From positions 1 through 27,573 of IMG/VR virus record IMGVR_UViG_3300010354_000494: a stretch of DNA of 27,573 nt. One strand, given 5' to 3'. How positions within the stretch are numbered: the stretch's first letter is position 1; each line of letters starts with the position of its first letter. Below are positions 12,671-20,975 of this stretch, piece by piece. A program made the translations under genes and the position numbers. Source of the DNA: a virus. The notes below the pieces were generated by a model. That model was not told the DNA's origin, made no database searches, and was given only the letters and a program-made list of their open reading frames with translations.

Positions 12671-13510
12671 TTACTTCTTAAGTTGATCAGCATCGGCAGT
12701 TGCAGAAGCACCAATAGATGCAAGATCTGCGAGTGAACCACCGAAAATATAAGTTCCAACATGTTGGAGTTGCATCCAAGGGCAGAGCCATGTACGAAGG
12801 TTTGCTTCCTGAAGCTTTTGGCAGAACCAATAATCTTCAGAGAGATAGCGCTCAGACTTAGGATCAACTTCAGCTTGGAAGTACATCATGATCTTACGAG
12901 TGCCATCAAAATGCTTGGTTCTAACATGATCAGGCTTATAGAGATACTGAGGAAACTTTTCGTTGAAGACTTCAAAAGTCTTACGACGAATCATCATGAA
13001 GCCAGTACCAATCTCAAGCACTTCTGCAGGTTCACCAATCGGGATAGCGCCGGTGCCACTCTTAGGATTAAAGACATAGTCACCAACAAACTTTTCAAGG
13101 ACACCCGGATCTTTATCAGCAACACCCTTGTCAACAGCTGTCTTAATTTTTTCCCATGAGATGCACTTCTTAGGATATGGACCACCAATTACGTCATAAG
13201 CTTCATTCTGGATCTGAAGAGCGAGAAGAGCAATGACATCTTGTGGATTAAAGCCGATATCAGAGTCGATGAACAACATATGAGTAGCGTCTGAACGCAT
13301 GAACTCATCACAGCAGTAGTTTCTTGCTCGTGTAATCAAAGATTCGTTAAACAAGAAATACATCTGCAACGGAATGCCATGATGAGTACAAAGAGCAGAA
13401 AGATCTGCGATGCTACGTGCAAACATACCAGCACACTGTCCACCATACATTGGTGTAGCCACAAATAGCTTGCACTTTCTAAGTTCTTCAGTGTTAATCT
13501 TAATTTCCAT
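12671..13510 (-). CDS. GT2-like glycosyltransferase
   Basis: A 279-residue protein with a GT-A fold: LFVATPMYGGQC at the N-terminus, then SLITRARNYCCDEF and THMLFIDSDIGF (DxD at about 82-84), a pattern found in phage glycosyltransferases. A QAEVDPKSERYLSEDYWFCQKL segment near the C-terminus gives the ED-type catalytic base region. It could glycosylate hydroxymethylated cytosine made by the dCMP hydroxymethylase in the same operon, or a surface sugar; sequence alone does not decide. ATG 13510 is chosen for its AAGGAGAA; the in-frame upstream start at 13543 lacks one. Confidence 0.75.
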   Translation of the reverse strand: MEIKINTEELRKCKLFVATPMYGGQCAGMFARSIADLSALCTHHGIPLQMYFLFNESLITRARNYCCDEFMRSDATHMLFIDSDIGFNPQDVIALLALQIQNEAYDVIGGPYPKKCISWEKIKTAVDKGVADKDPGVLEKFVGDYVFNPKSGTGAIPIGEPAEVLEIGTGFMMIRRKTFEVFNEKFPQYLYKPDHVRTKHFDGTRKIMMYFQAEVDPKSERYLSEDYWFCQKLQEANLRTWLCPWMQLQHVGTYIFGGSLADLASIGASATADADQLKK

Positions 13511-13784
13511 TATTATTCTCCTTATCATGAATATAAAGTGCAAGAATACCGTAATGAAGTATCTTCATAAGATCCTGTCTATTCCTACCATTTTTCTTGC
13601 CATATCTGGCAGCATACTTAATAATGTCACCGATGGTGAACCCAACACCGTGACCCGCTGAAGCAATTAGTTCGAAAGCCTGAATATTATCTGGTCCGAC
13701 ATAATGCTTCGTATATGTATCGGCGATATACTGATACAATTCATTAATTAGTTCTGGTTCATTAAACTTAAATTGTGGTTCCAT
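13500..13784 (-). CDS. DUF3310-like small phage protein
   Basis: A 94-residue protein. The central IQAFELIASAGHGVGFTIGDIIKYAARYGKK followed by NRQDLMKILHY matches the DUF3310 pattern (sometimes annotated as nucleotide kinase, without proof). The extreme C-terminus is rich in Asn (ENNNGN). ATG overlaps the methyltransferase stop as TAATG, and its stop overlaps the glycosyltransferase start region by 11 bases. Confidence 0.7.
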   Translation of the reverse strand: MEPQFKFNEPELINELYQYIADTYTKHYVGPDNIQAFELIASAGHGVGFTIGDIIKYAARYGKKNGRNRQDLMKILHYGILALYIHDKENNNGN

Positions 13785-14983
13785 TAATTAAAATACTCCA
13801 CTAGTGTGCTAGTCTTTGTGCTTACAATTTCATTGGTACGATCATGATTATATTGATAAACCATAAAATTGTCAACATAGTCTCTTTCTCCATCCAAAAC
13901 TGCTTTGACTTCTGTTGCCATATCAGTTGCAGTCTTGACGGGAACATTTTGACAGATATGATTATAACTTACTGTTGGTTTTAGAAGCTCATAGTCTTCA
14001 GGCATTCCCATGATGCTGAGTGCTTCTCTGTAAGTAATGTATCTGTCTTCATATGGGTGTGTAAGCATCTTAGGATAATGACCAACGAATGCGCCAATAT
14101 GATCTTTAGGAACAATAGTGCCACGTCTCATGATATTACCACCGGATGCAAGTTTTTCATGCATACGCTTGCACTTCTCAACTTCTTTATCATAACCTTG
14201 CTTTTGCATCCATTCGCCTACTTGCAAGTAAGAATGATTATGATGCTCAATCAATGACTTAGCATCAAAATATCTAACTGCAATATCTCTAAGATCTAAG
14301 AGATCGAAGTGCTCGCGATGGGTTACACCACCATGAATGACTTCAAGAAGATAACGATAGTATGGATCTTTGCTTGGTGTGTTTTTATTGATTGGTTCCA
14401 TCATTGTGTTTGACTTTACACCAGTAATGACGTCTTCAATCTTTTCGTATTCGCGGCTATAGAAGTTTAGCAATGGTGTTTTATTACCACGCCAGAAGAA
14501 ATAGAATGTACGTTCTCTAACTTGTGAAACACCATGAAGCAAACTCTTAGTACGATAGAGAGTCATGGTGTAGCCATTCTCTTTGCCAATTTGTTGCAGC
14601 TGTTCTCTGATTGGCTTACCTACTTTGCCCGCAAGAGCAGGAGCATTCTCACCCCAAAATACTTTTGGCTTTACTTCTCCAAGAACATATTTTGCGGTTT
14701 CAATCATCCATTTATTATTAGGATTATGTTCACCATATCCCAAAGAAAACATAGAAAGACCAGCACATGGACAAACGCTAGAAATAACATCTACTTCATG
14801 TGGATGACGTTGACCTTCATCTAAAACATAGTATGGGACTTCATGATCCCAATAGTTTAGAAGATGTGATTCATTATCTTTAAATGCGCTATATGAAAGG
14901 ATATAGTCTGGTCGACTTCCAAACACATTAGTCGAAGCAATTGCTTCTCCGCCAATAAGCGGGATAATCGTCGCATGTCTCAT
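13784..14983 (-). CDS. C5-cytosine DNA methyltransferase-like protein
   Basis: A 399-residue protein of the C5-methyltransferase superfamily. Visible are the catalytic loop C71-P-C73 followed by AGLSMFSLGYG (motif IV, with PCA where PCQ is usual), GEN-AP (motif VI, ENV type), GVSQVRERTFYFFW (motif VIII), and a C-terminal AxMxMP-like block (ALSIMGMPEDY) for motifs IX-X. Motif I is atypical (IPLIGGEA). It may methylate cytosine at a short motif or act in a hypermodification pathway. The gene overlaps both neighbours (ATGA upstream, TAATG downstream). No restriction partner of usual type adjoins; a PD-(D/E)XK-like protein is encoded 6 kb upstream in the operon. Confidence 0.8.
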   Translation of the reverse strand: MRHATIIPLIGGEAIASTNVFGSRPDYILSYSAFKDNESHLLNYWDHEVPYYVLDEGQRHPHEVDVISSVCPCAGLSMFSLGYGEHNPNNKWMIETAKYVLGEVKPKVFWGENAPALAGKVGKPIREQLQQIGKENGYTMTLYRTKSLLHGVSQVRERTFYFFWRGNKTPLLNFYSREYEKIEDVITGVKSNTMMEPINKNTPSKDPYYRYLLEVIHGGVTHREHFDLLDLRDIAVRYFDAKSLIEHHNHSYLQVGEWMQKQGYDKEVEKCKRMHEKLASGGNIMRRGTIVPKDHIGAFVGHYPKMLTHPYEDRYITYREALSIMGMPEDYELLKPTVSYNHICQNVPVKTATDMATEVKAVLDGERDYVDNFMVYQYNHDRTNEIVSTKTSTLVEYFN

Positions 14984-16071
14984 ATAAAACTCTCAAGGCT
15001 GGCATGATGTACTTTAGCTGGTTTATTTATAGGAGGATTAAGCCCGTTCCACTCCCAACCTTGCCAATGTGGATAAAATTCTCGAGAAAGATGAACTGAT
15101 TGCGGTTTTTCCATGTACTTAAAATCAAGTTCACCATGTTCATTAATGAGACCGTCAACCCATTCAAATACACGAAGAGCAGAACATTCATATTTCTTTA
15201 GTTCTTCTTTGAAGAGTCTACGAATATTATCACGTTCAACACGAGATCCATAGAATGGTGTTTTCTCATACCAACCAGTCTTTGGAATATGACGCTTCTC
15301 ATTTTCGATAGGAAGAAGTTCATAGAGAGTAACAGTGGAATTATACATCTCTGCAACTCCAAGAGCTTGACGAGTATATTCTCTAACGAGTTCTTTAGTT
15401 GCTGCTACAGGATCTGGTTGACGTAGAAGATGATGACGAACATCAATATTGCCGAAATAAAATTCTACATTTTCAAAATCATGATCGCATGGTTTAATAA
15501 AAGTATGAAGGCCCATCTTCAACGCACCATGTAGAGTCTTAAATGGCATTGAATAATTTATCCATCCAGGGCGATACATACAAATAGCATGACTATCACC
15601 AATCGCAATGTTTGGGTATACCTTTAACAAGTTTGGTGTGATAGTCTCTGCTTCTTTTTGCATACGAATAATATTGTTCCAATCGACTTGATTCCAACGC
15701 GGATCAATTGGTTTATTCTTGCTATTAGCAAGATCTACTTTGTGTTTAAGCTGTTCATAGTAGTCAGGAAAATCTATGATAAGTGAATAGACTTTACCTT
15801 TGAACTTTGAGAAGTTCAAGAAGTTATCTACATGCGGAAACTCTTTCAATCCACCAAATAGATTAAGATGACCTGACCAGTCATTACCATGATAGACATA
15901 CATGGCATCAAACTTATTATGATCTTCAACATAACGATCAAGCGACATATTGACGTATAAGTCAACACCGGCTTGTTTAAGTTGGTCAGCATAAATCACA
16001 CCTTGCGCTGCACGATGTGAAGAAAGATTCTTAGCAATAGGAATGAAAGGAGCGGTTAAAACTGCTGTCAT
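14980..16071 (-). CDS. SGNH-like protein in the hypermodification block
   Basis: A 363-residue protein. IGDSHAICMYRPGW near 178 resembles block I of SGNH hydrolases, and FYFGNIDVRHH near 225 resembles their block III in the GDSH/GxxDxRxH variant. QSVHLSREFY near 335 may supply block V. No signal peptide is present, so an extracellular lipase role is unlikely. The family match is weak outside these motifs. It overlaps the PLP-like gene upstream and the methyltransferase downstream by 4 bases each, so it is probably made in step with them. An acyl transfer or deacylation role in base modification is speculation. Confidence 0.5.
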   Translation of the reverse strand: MTAVLTAPFIPIAKNLSSHRAAQGVIYADQLKQAGVDLYVNMSLDRYVEDHNKFDAMYVYHGNDWSGHLNLFGGLKEFPHVDNFLNFSKFKGKVYSLIIDFPDYYEQLKHKVDLANSKNKPIDPRWNQVDWNNIIRMQKEAETITPNLLKVYPNIAIGDSHAICMYRPGWINYSMPFKTLHGALKMGLHTFIKPCDHDFENVEFYFGNIDVRHHLLRQPDPVAATKELVREYTRQALGVAEMYNSTVTLYELLPIENEKRHIPKTGWYEKTPFYGSRVERDNIRRLFKEELKKYECSALRVFEWVDGLINEHGELDFKYMEKPQSVHLSREFYPHWQGWEWNGLNPPINKPAKVHHASLESFI

Positions 16072-16937
16072 AGATTTTTATCCCAATCTTTATAAGATTT
16101 AACAGTATCATAAAGACTCAAATTTGTCAACTGTGGCTCGGTGCCAACATTCCACATCAATACATTTCGACCAGAATTCTTCGGAATATACTTCCATACT
16201 TTAGCATCATAAGACTTTACTGTAGGAAATGGTGGCAACTCTGTTTCTTCTTGAGCAAATTCAAGTGGTTCTGATATTACGTTTGCTCTTCCGAGCTCGC
16301 CTTGTTTGAGATTACGTGCAACTGCAACACAATTAAACTTTGCATTTGGCCATGCAATCTGAAGCGCTCGTGAAAGAACACCAGTAGAGATAGCTACATA
16401 GACTTCATCTGGCTCAGGAATCTTCGATGCTGCGTGTACAATACCTGCAGTAGCTAGTTCATGTTTCAAACCAAGTGGTACAAAGAAAGCGTTGTTCTTA
16501 TCTGCCCACTCTTTTGCTTTCATGTTCAAGATTGGCATGGCAGCAATTCGTTCGAACATAGGTATAGCACCTTGTTCAATGCAGCACGCCTGATGTAATG
16601 ATATACGCTTTGATGCTGGCATAAACAGGACTATCTTCTTATTGTGATGCTTTGCTACATCAAGCAAAGATACACCTGCCAATCCAACGCGAGGTTGTGA
16701 ATACACGATAGTATCATGATTTAGTTTCGAAGCAAGAAGATCGCCGGCTCTAGTCTTTGTGCCTACGATCAGATCGTCTCGAACAACTCTAACACCATCG
16801 TGATCAATTACGACAGGATCTGGATTATATGGAATCCATCCTTCTGCCAAAGAAAGATAATATTCTTTAGCAGCTTCATATCCAAAGACACCAACATCTT
16901 TGTTAATGCCATCTATTACGTGTTTATTATGACTCAT
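16068..16937 (-). CDS. PLP-dependent enzyme-like protein (fold type II)
   Basis: A 289-residue protein resembling the tryptophan-synthase-beta/threonine-synthase/ACC-deaminase superfamily. It has a candidate Schiff-base region GTKTRAGDLLASKL near 60-73 (K62), AGVSLLDVAKHHNKKIVLFMPASK near 87-109, AATAGIVHAASKI near 160 and a glycine stretch AISTGVLSRAL near 183. Fold-type II PLP enzymes are known in phage thymidine hypermodification pathways, where they transform an amino acid attached to the base. The weak glycine-rich phosphate loop means the PLP call needs a profile check. Confidence 0.5.
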   Translation of the reverse strand: MSHNKHVIDGINKDVGVFGYEAAKEYYLSLAEGWIPYNPDPVVIDHDGVRVVRDDLIVGTKTRAGDLLASKLNHDTIVYSQPRVGLAGVSLLDVAKHHNKKIVLFMPASKRISLHQACCIEQGAIPMFERIAAMPILNMKAKEWADKNNAFFVPLGLKHELATAGIVHAASKIPEPDEVYVAISTGVLSRALQIAWPNAKFNCVAVARNLKQGELGRANVISEPLEFAQEETELPPFPTVKSYDAKVWKYIPKNSGRNVLMWNVGTEPQLTNLSLYDTVKSYKDWDKNL

Positions 16938-17931
16938 ATGTGTTTGTCTTCAATGACCAGTTTTTAGGATACACCCAATCATATGGGATCTGTTTAGTAG
17001 TTTGTTTAATACCATTTCTAATGGCTAAATGCTTATAGAAGAAACAAAGTTTATCTTCTAAGTTTAGAAACTTCTGACGCTTCATAGGATTATTAGGATG
17101 CTCGTAGAGATACAACATCTTATCATAGAAAGATTGTCCGGCATTATTTGTTGGTATATATCTTCCATCTTCTGCAATCTCATATTTTGCTTTGCTCATA
17201 TATTGAGGACAGTCAAACACTTGACTAAGACCATCAAAGAAACCTGTACCGCCGTGTAAGAAACTTTCAGGATCAACCCAATGGGTGTGAGTCATTGCAA
17301 CATGCCTAGCTGCATTCTTAGATGGATACATAGCATTTCGAAATCCATATTCATTAACGAATATCTCATTCAGTTTTTTAGCAAATTCCATCATTGTATA
17401 TGGTCTATCACGCAAAGTTGTACTACCAGCAAAAAGACGATCTACATACTTCTTTGCAAAGTCTTTTGGTACTTCACATAACCATTCTTTAACATTAGTA
17501 TCTTTTGGATAGTAGATCTGAAACAGATCACTACGAGCGTGTCTTTCTGTTAAGAACCTCTTACGCATAGCATCAACACCGCCCTCACGCCATGCTCTAA
17601 AAGTTTGCCAATGTTCATTAGTAAATGAAAAGATCAAACACGCTTCTAATACTGTCTGTGGATCATTTATCAATTTAACTTCATCAACAAATGGACATTC
17701 ATCCCAATGCAAACGATGCGAGAACTGTTGATAGTTATCTCTTAATAGACTATCTTCTCTCTTATCATAAGCATTGCAAAACTCAAAGAACTTTTCTGTA
17801 CGTTCTGCCTGAGACCACTTCCACATCCAACTACGTGTTGGCTTACCGGAATCATCTAGCTCAACATCAGCTAGATTATCATACTTAATATCGTGTGTAT
17901 GGTCTGTCAATAATTGAGCTAATGCGTTCAA
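16927..17931 (-). CDS. Unknown 334-residue protein, possibly DNA-modification associated
   Basis: No family is firmly recognised. The sequence is rich in Trp, Tyr and Phe and probably mostly helical. Conserved-looking stretches are SFTNEHWQTFRAWREGG, THTHWVDPESFLHGGTGFFDGL and LCFFYKHLAIRNGIKQTT. It lies between the PLP-like gene and the aGPT-PPlase-like gene, overlapping them by 11 and 47 bases. The 47-base overlap uses the only upstream Met (17931); the next Met is 36 residues further in. Position suggests a second helical glycosylase-like or amino-acid-transfer enzyme, by analogy with the pairs seen in hypermodifying phages. Confidence 0.45.
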   Translation of the reverse strand: MNALAQLLTDHTHDIKYDNLADVELDDSGKPTRSWMWKWSQAERTEKFFEFCNAYDKREDSLLRDNYQQFSHRLHWDECPFVDEVKLINDPQTVLEACLIFSFTNEHWQTFRAWREGGVDAMRKRFLTERHARSDLFQIYYPKDTNVKEWLCEVPKDFAKKYVDRLFAGSTTLRDRPYTMMEFAKKLNEIFVNEYGFRNAMYPSKNAARHVAMTHTHWVDPESFLHGGTGFFDGLSQVFDCPQYMSKAKYEIAEDGRYIPTNNAGQSFYDKMLYLYEHPNNPMKRQKFLNLEDKLCFFYKHLAIRNGIKQTTKQIPYDWVYPKNWSLKTNTYES

Positions 17932-19078
17932 AATTTTTAACCTTTTCTTTATATTCTTTTACACTCATGCCATGCATATCTAATACATAACTATCTGCAG
18001 GATGACAATTAATTCTATTGAAAGAATCAACTAGACCAATACCTAACATTGCTTTTTGACGACCAAATGGATGATCTTTGATTCGACATGAAGACCAAAC
18101 AGCATCGCGATCTAGATGATCATAGTCTGCACCCGGCCTTATATAGTTTTCAACCCAACGAATGAAGTCACAACAAACATCTTCTGCATTATATGGATAT
18201 GCGCCAGTGTCTTCATATATCTTTTCCATAACAGAATCTAAGAACTGTTCTTGCTTTAGCTTCTTAGTATTCACTGCAAGATAAGAGATACATTCTACAG
18301 CATTCGATCCATAATAGAAAGGACTTTCTTTATTGACATATTGCGGATACCAGTCAGCGATATCTGCAACTACTGCTGCATACTGAAAATGATACTGCTT
18401 AAGGCTATTTGCTACATTCCACTTCAACATGAAGTCGCCGATCTCACGAAGATCTTTCTTAGCATTACTCTTTTCTAAGAATTCGGCTAAATCTCTTGCA
18501 AGTCTAGGTGCAAATTCAGTGAGATAATAATCACCTGCTCTTTTATATCCAGCTGGCGGCTTTGGAAACTGTGGAAACTGATATCCTACCGACGTATAAA
18601 ATGACGTCGGATAGTTATTCACCATCTTAGTCATTTCTTCAATGGTTCTGCAATTATGTAGATTGAATAAGATAGTATTGTGATAACCTGATGGTTTATA
18701 AGAATAATTAATTCCAGATCCACAAACTCTGTGTAAGATAAAAATATAAAGCCATTCGGGTAGCTTAAAGTCTGAGTGTTTGCCCGTCCAATCTTTGGCT
18801 ACAGTCTCACGCTGTCGAGTATGGATCCCTGCTTCCATTTTATGCCAGTATGGATGCTCTGGTGTCCATCCGTAAAATACGTCGTTAACGATTTGTGAGA
18901 ATCCTGCAAACTTTCGCTCAACAACATCGTAGAGCTCGACATTCTCAAGTAGATCATCGTCCATGAAGGAGTCTTTGTATGGTATCGTACCGAGATTGCA
19001 TTTAGCCTGTTGATCTTTTGCAAGGTTGAAATATCTGATGTACTCATCATAATACTCTGTTGTTTCAAGTGTTGACAT
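17885..19078 (-). CDS. aGPT-PPlase/HMUDK-helical-domain-like protein
   Basis: A 397-residue helical protein. The block LPEWLYIFILHRVCGSGINYSYKPSGYHN with downstream FYTSVGYQFPQFPK resembles the alpha-glutamyl/putrescinyl-thymine pyrophosphorylase clades and the helical domain of 5-hmdU DNA kinases, families described by comparative genomics as HhH-glycosylase derived and active in phage DNA hypermodification. The C-terminal part has DVCCDFIRWVENYIRPGADYDHLDRDAVWSSCRIKDHPFGRQ. The resemblance is by eye and partial. Neighbours (UDG-like, dCMP deaminase, dCMP hydroxymethylase upstream; PLP-like and C5-methyltransferase downstream) fit a base-modification role. Confidence 0.5.
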   Translation of the reverse strand: MSTLETTEYYDEYIRYFNLAKDQQAKCNLGTIPYKDSFMDDDLLENVELYDVVERKFAGFSQIVNDVFYGWTPEHPYWHKMEAGIHTRQRETVAKDWTGKHSDFKLPEWLYIFILHRVCGSGINYSYKPSGYHNTILFNLHNCRTIEEMTKMVNNYPTSFYTSVGYQFPQFPKPPAGYKRAGDYYLTEFAPRLARDLAEFLEKSNAKKDLREIGDFMLKWNVANSLKQYHFQYAAVVADIADWYPQYVNKESPFYYGSNAVECISYLAVNTKKLKQEQFLDSVMEKIYEDTGAYPYNAEDVCCDFIRWVENYIRPGADYDHLDRDAVWSSCRIKDHPFGRQKAMLGIGLVDSFNRINCHPADSYVLDMHGMSVKEYKEKVKNFERISSIIDRPYTRY

Positions 19079-19472
19079 AAGTTCTTAATCTTTCAATCAT
19101 TGCTTTTTCATAATCTTTATTATTCAGATTACGATTTCGTGGAGATGGATGATCAATCTTGAAATGATCGATTTTATATTTAGTGCACACACGACTGACA
19201 AAGCCACCAAGAGCAATAACTTTCTTTTTATTTTTTGTACGTGTGATTAAAAGATCGCTGTTAACATCAGCTATAGAATAGCTATTGATCTTATCTGGGA
19301 TAACATTATGAAAGTCCCATGCATAAAGACCAACGTCATCACACCAAGTCTTGAGTCTAGCAAAAGTACCATTCTTGAATGGTTGAGTTTTACTAGAAGG
19401 ACATTGACCTAGTATGATAACGTCATTTGATATGACATGATCTTCAAGAAAGTTCAATACGTTTTTCATCAT
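19065..19472 (-). CDS. Uracil-DNA-glycosylase-superfamily protein
   Basis: A 135-residue small protein with the two UDG-superfamily end motifs. ILGQCPSS (about 20-27) stands for motif 1, whose water-activating residue varies among families. DHPSPRNR (107-114) stands for the minor-groove intercalation motif. VIALGGFVS (85-93) is the internal strand. It is shorter than classical UDGs (about 220 residues), so it could be a reduced enzyme or a modified-base binding protein. The start (ATGATG at 19472) overlaps the dCMP deaminase end by 29 bases. Confidence 0.65.
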   Translation of the reverse strand: MMKNVLNFLEDHVISNDVIILGQCPSSKTQPFKNGTFARLKTWCDDVGLYAWDFHNVIPDKINSYSIADVNSDLLITRTKNKKKVIALGGFVSRVCTKYKIDHFKIDHPSPRNRNLNNKDYEKAMIERLRTYVNT

Positions 19473-19911
19473 ATGATGTAAAGGTTATACCAGTTTCAGA
19501 AAACATCTTAGAAGTATCTTCGAAAGAAGCTTGCCATCTATCTGTAATATCTACAGGATAACACATGATGACGCGTTTAACACCAACCTGTATCACACCC
19601 TTTGCGCAATCAGAACATACAGGCAAACCATAGACATACAGATCAGAATCTTTTAACGATACACCATTAAGACAAGCGTTATATATGCAATTCATCTCTG
19701 CATGAACTACATACTTTAATTTAGTAGGTCTATCATCTAGTCTATCAGGTGTATCTTTGATATTTCGTGGGAAACCATTATAACCCTGTGAAAGGATCTG
19801 CCCCTGATTGCCAACAGTTACAGCTCCAACTTTTGTGCTAGGATCTTTAGACCACTGCGCAATGCTTTTTGCCAGTTGAAGATAACGTTTATCCCACTTA
19901 TGTATAATCAT
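19444..19911 (-). CDS. Deoxycytidylate (dCMP) deaminase
   Basis: A 155-residue zinc-dependent deaminase converting dCMP to dUMP for thymidylate synthesis. The active site is H70-A-E72 plus PVC99SDC102, the standard zinc ligands and proton shuttle. GAVTVGNQGQILSQGYNGFPRN near the N-terminus is the substrate-binding block typical of dCMP deaminases (T4 cd family). It overlaps the dCMP hydroxymethylase stop by 4 bases, so the two dCMP-consuming enzymes are made together and compete for the same pool. Confidence 0.9.
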   Translation of the reverse strand: MIIHKWDKRYLQLAKSIAQWSKDPSTKVGAVTVGNQGQILSQGYNGFPRNIKDTPDRLDDRPTKLKYVVHAEMNCIYNACLNGVSLKDSDLYVYGLPVCSDCAKGVIQVGVKRVIMCYPVDITDRWQASFEDTSKMFSETGITFTSYDEKRIELS

Positions 19912-20564
19912 TTTACTAGATCAAAGTGACGTTCATAAACATGAAGACTACCAACATTCCAATGGATATCACCACGTTGTACACCAAGTTCAAGACACAA
20001 CAAATCAAGAACGTGAGATTGCCATGCGTAATCATTCTTATAGCCAAATACTACATCATTAGAACGCATTTGTACAACAGCATGAAGAGCATTATATCTG
20101 ATCATATATTGTACTGCGTTAGTACACATGAAGTCAGATCTACCATCAAAGTTATAATCTTTCCACATTTCTGGACGTGTATAGATCATGGTAGCTCTAC
20201 GAGACTCAGGATTTTTCTGTAGTTCGCGTTTAACATGTTCAAACTGATAATTGTTTTCTGGAGACCAGATACACCAACCATAGTTTGAATTGATATAACC
20301 TTGACTATCTGCTACTTGTTTCCAGATGGCAGGAGGGCCACCGGGAATATCGTTGACATTAAGAGACATGGACTCATACCATTCGAGTTCACGCTCCACA
20401 TAGTCATAATTAACACTGCCAAAAATAGCCTTCTCGTCGGCAACAAAGTTTGCGCCGACGAGTTCAATCATTTTAACACCAGTCTTATCAGTAACGAAGA
20501 GTTTCTGACGAAGAAGCTCTTTGAAGTGTTGTCTGATATCTTCAACGGTGTTTCTCATATGCAT
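19908..20564 (-). CDS. 42: dCMP hydroxymethylase (T4 gp42-like)
   Basis: A 218-residue enzyme of the thymidylate synthase fold, closer to T4 gp42 than to thymidylate synthase: SNYGWCIWS, ESRRATMIYTRP, SDFMCTNAVQY with catalytic C147, and RSNDVVFGYKNDYAWQ with D178. In T4 the matching residues are C148 and D179; the Asp (Asn in thymidylate synthase) sets dCMP preference. The product, 5-hydroxymethyl-dCMP, would be incorporated instead of dCMP. It is some 28 residues shorter than T4 gp42 at the C-terminus, ending at LHVYERHFDLVK. GGAGAA overlaps the upstream stop region and serves ATG 20564. A dNMP kinase and a dCTPase needed for full replacement are not in this window. Confidence 0.9.
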   Translation of the reverse strand: MHMRNTVEDIRQHFKELLRQKLFVTDKTGVKMIELVGANFVADEKAIFGSVNYDYVERELEWYESMSLNVNDIPGGPPAIWKQVADSQGYINSNYGWCIWSPENNYQFEHVKRELQKNPESRRATMIYTRPEMWKDYNFDGRSDFMCTNAVQYMIRYNALHAVVQMRSNDVVFGYKNDYAWQSHVLDLLCLELGVQRGDIHWNVGSLHVYERHFDLVK

Positions 20565-20567
20565 CTA

Positions 20568-20975
20568 TTATTCTCCAGCGGTAATAGATGCAGTCATGAT
20601 GCCATACTGATTGACATTAGACTGTGTAGTCTCTGAAACATTGATCTTGCGATTAAGGAAGTCACGATCAGGGCGTTGACCTTCAACCTTACCACGAAGA
20701 TACGCAACAAAGAATGATCCATAGTTAATCAAGTCTTTAGCAGAGTCTTCGAGGGATTCAAAGTTAGGAGCATAGTTAGGATCATTCTGCATAGCTTCCA
20801 TAACAGACTGCATACGAAGCATCTTACCATGCATGATATCATGGATAGTTGCGCAACCGTTAGTGTAGTAATCTGCTTGCAGGATACGAGAGTTTTTATT
20901 CTGGTAATCGTTTGCTTTTGCATTTTGCAAAGCAATACATTCACTCAGAACTTGCACGGAATGGCGATCGGTCAT
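20568..20975 (-). CDS. DUF1599/Nmad1-like protein
   Basis: A 135-residue helical protein with CIALQNAKANDYQNK near 14-28, GKMLRMQSVME and EDSAKDLINYGSFFVAYLRG, the pattern of DUF1599, also named nucleotide-modification-associated domain 1. The name comes from gene neighbourhoods with modification enzymes; no activity is established. Its position right before the dCMP hydroxymethylase (3 bases apart) agrees with that association. ATG 20975 is preferred since AAGAGG lies five bases upstream; an in-frame GTG at 20981 overlaps the ribosome binding site. Confidence 0.65.
   Translation of the reverse strand: MTDRHSVQVLSECIALQNAKANDYQNKNSRILQADYYTNGCATIHDIMHGKMLRMQSVMEAMQNDPNYAPNFESLEDSAKDLINYGSFFVAYLRGKVEGQRPDRDFLNRKINVSETTQSNVNQYGIMTASITAGE

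Noticed and set aside
15024-15031. TATAAATA on the minus strand 41 bases before the C5-methyltransferase-like gene
   Set aside because: Perfect late-box match, but inside the coding sequence of the SGNH-like gene and in an early-type operon; chance cannot be excluded in AT-rich DNA.
19908-20564. Thymidylate synthase
   Set aside because: The NDYAWQ block with Asp178 in place of the synthase Asn, and overall likeness to T4 gp42, favour dCMP hydroxymethylase.
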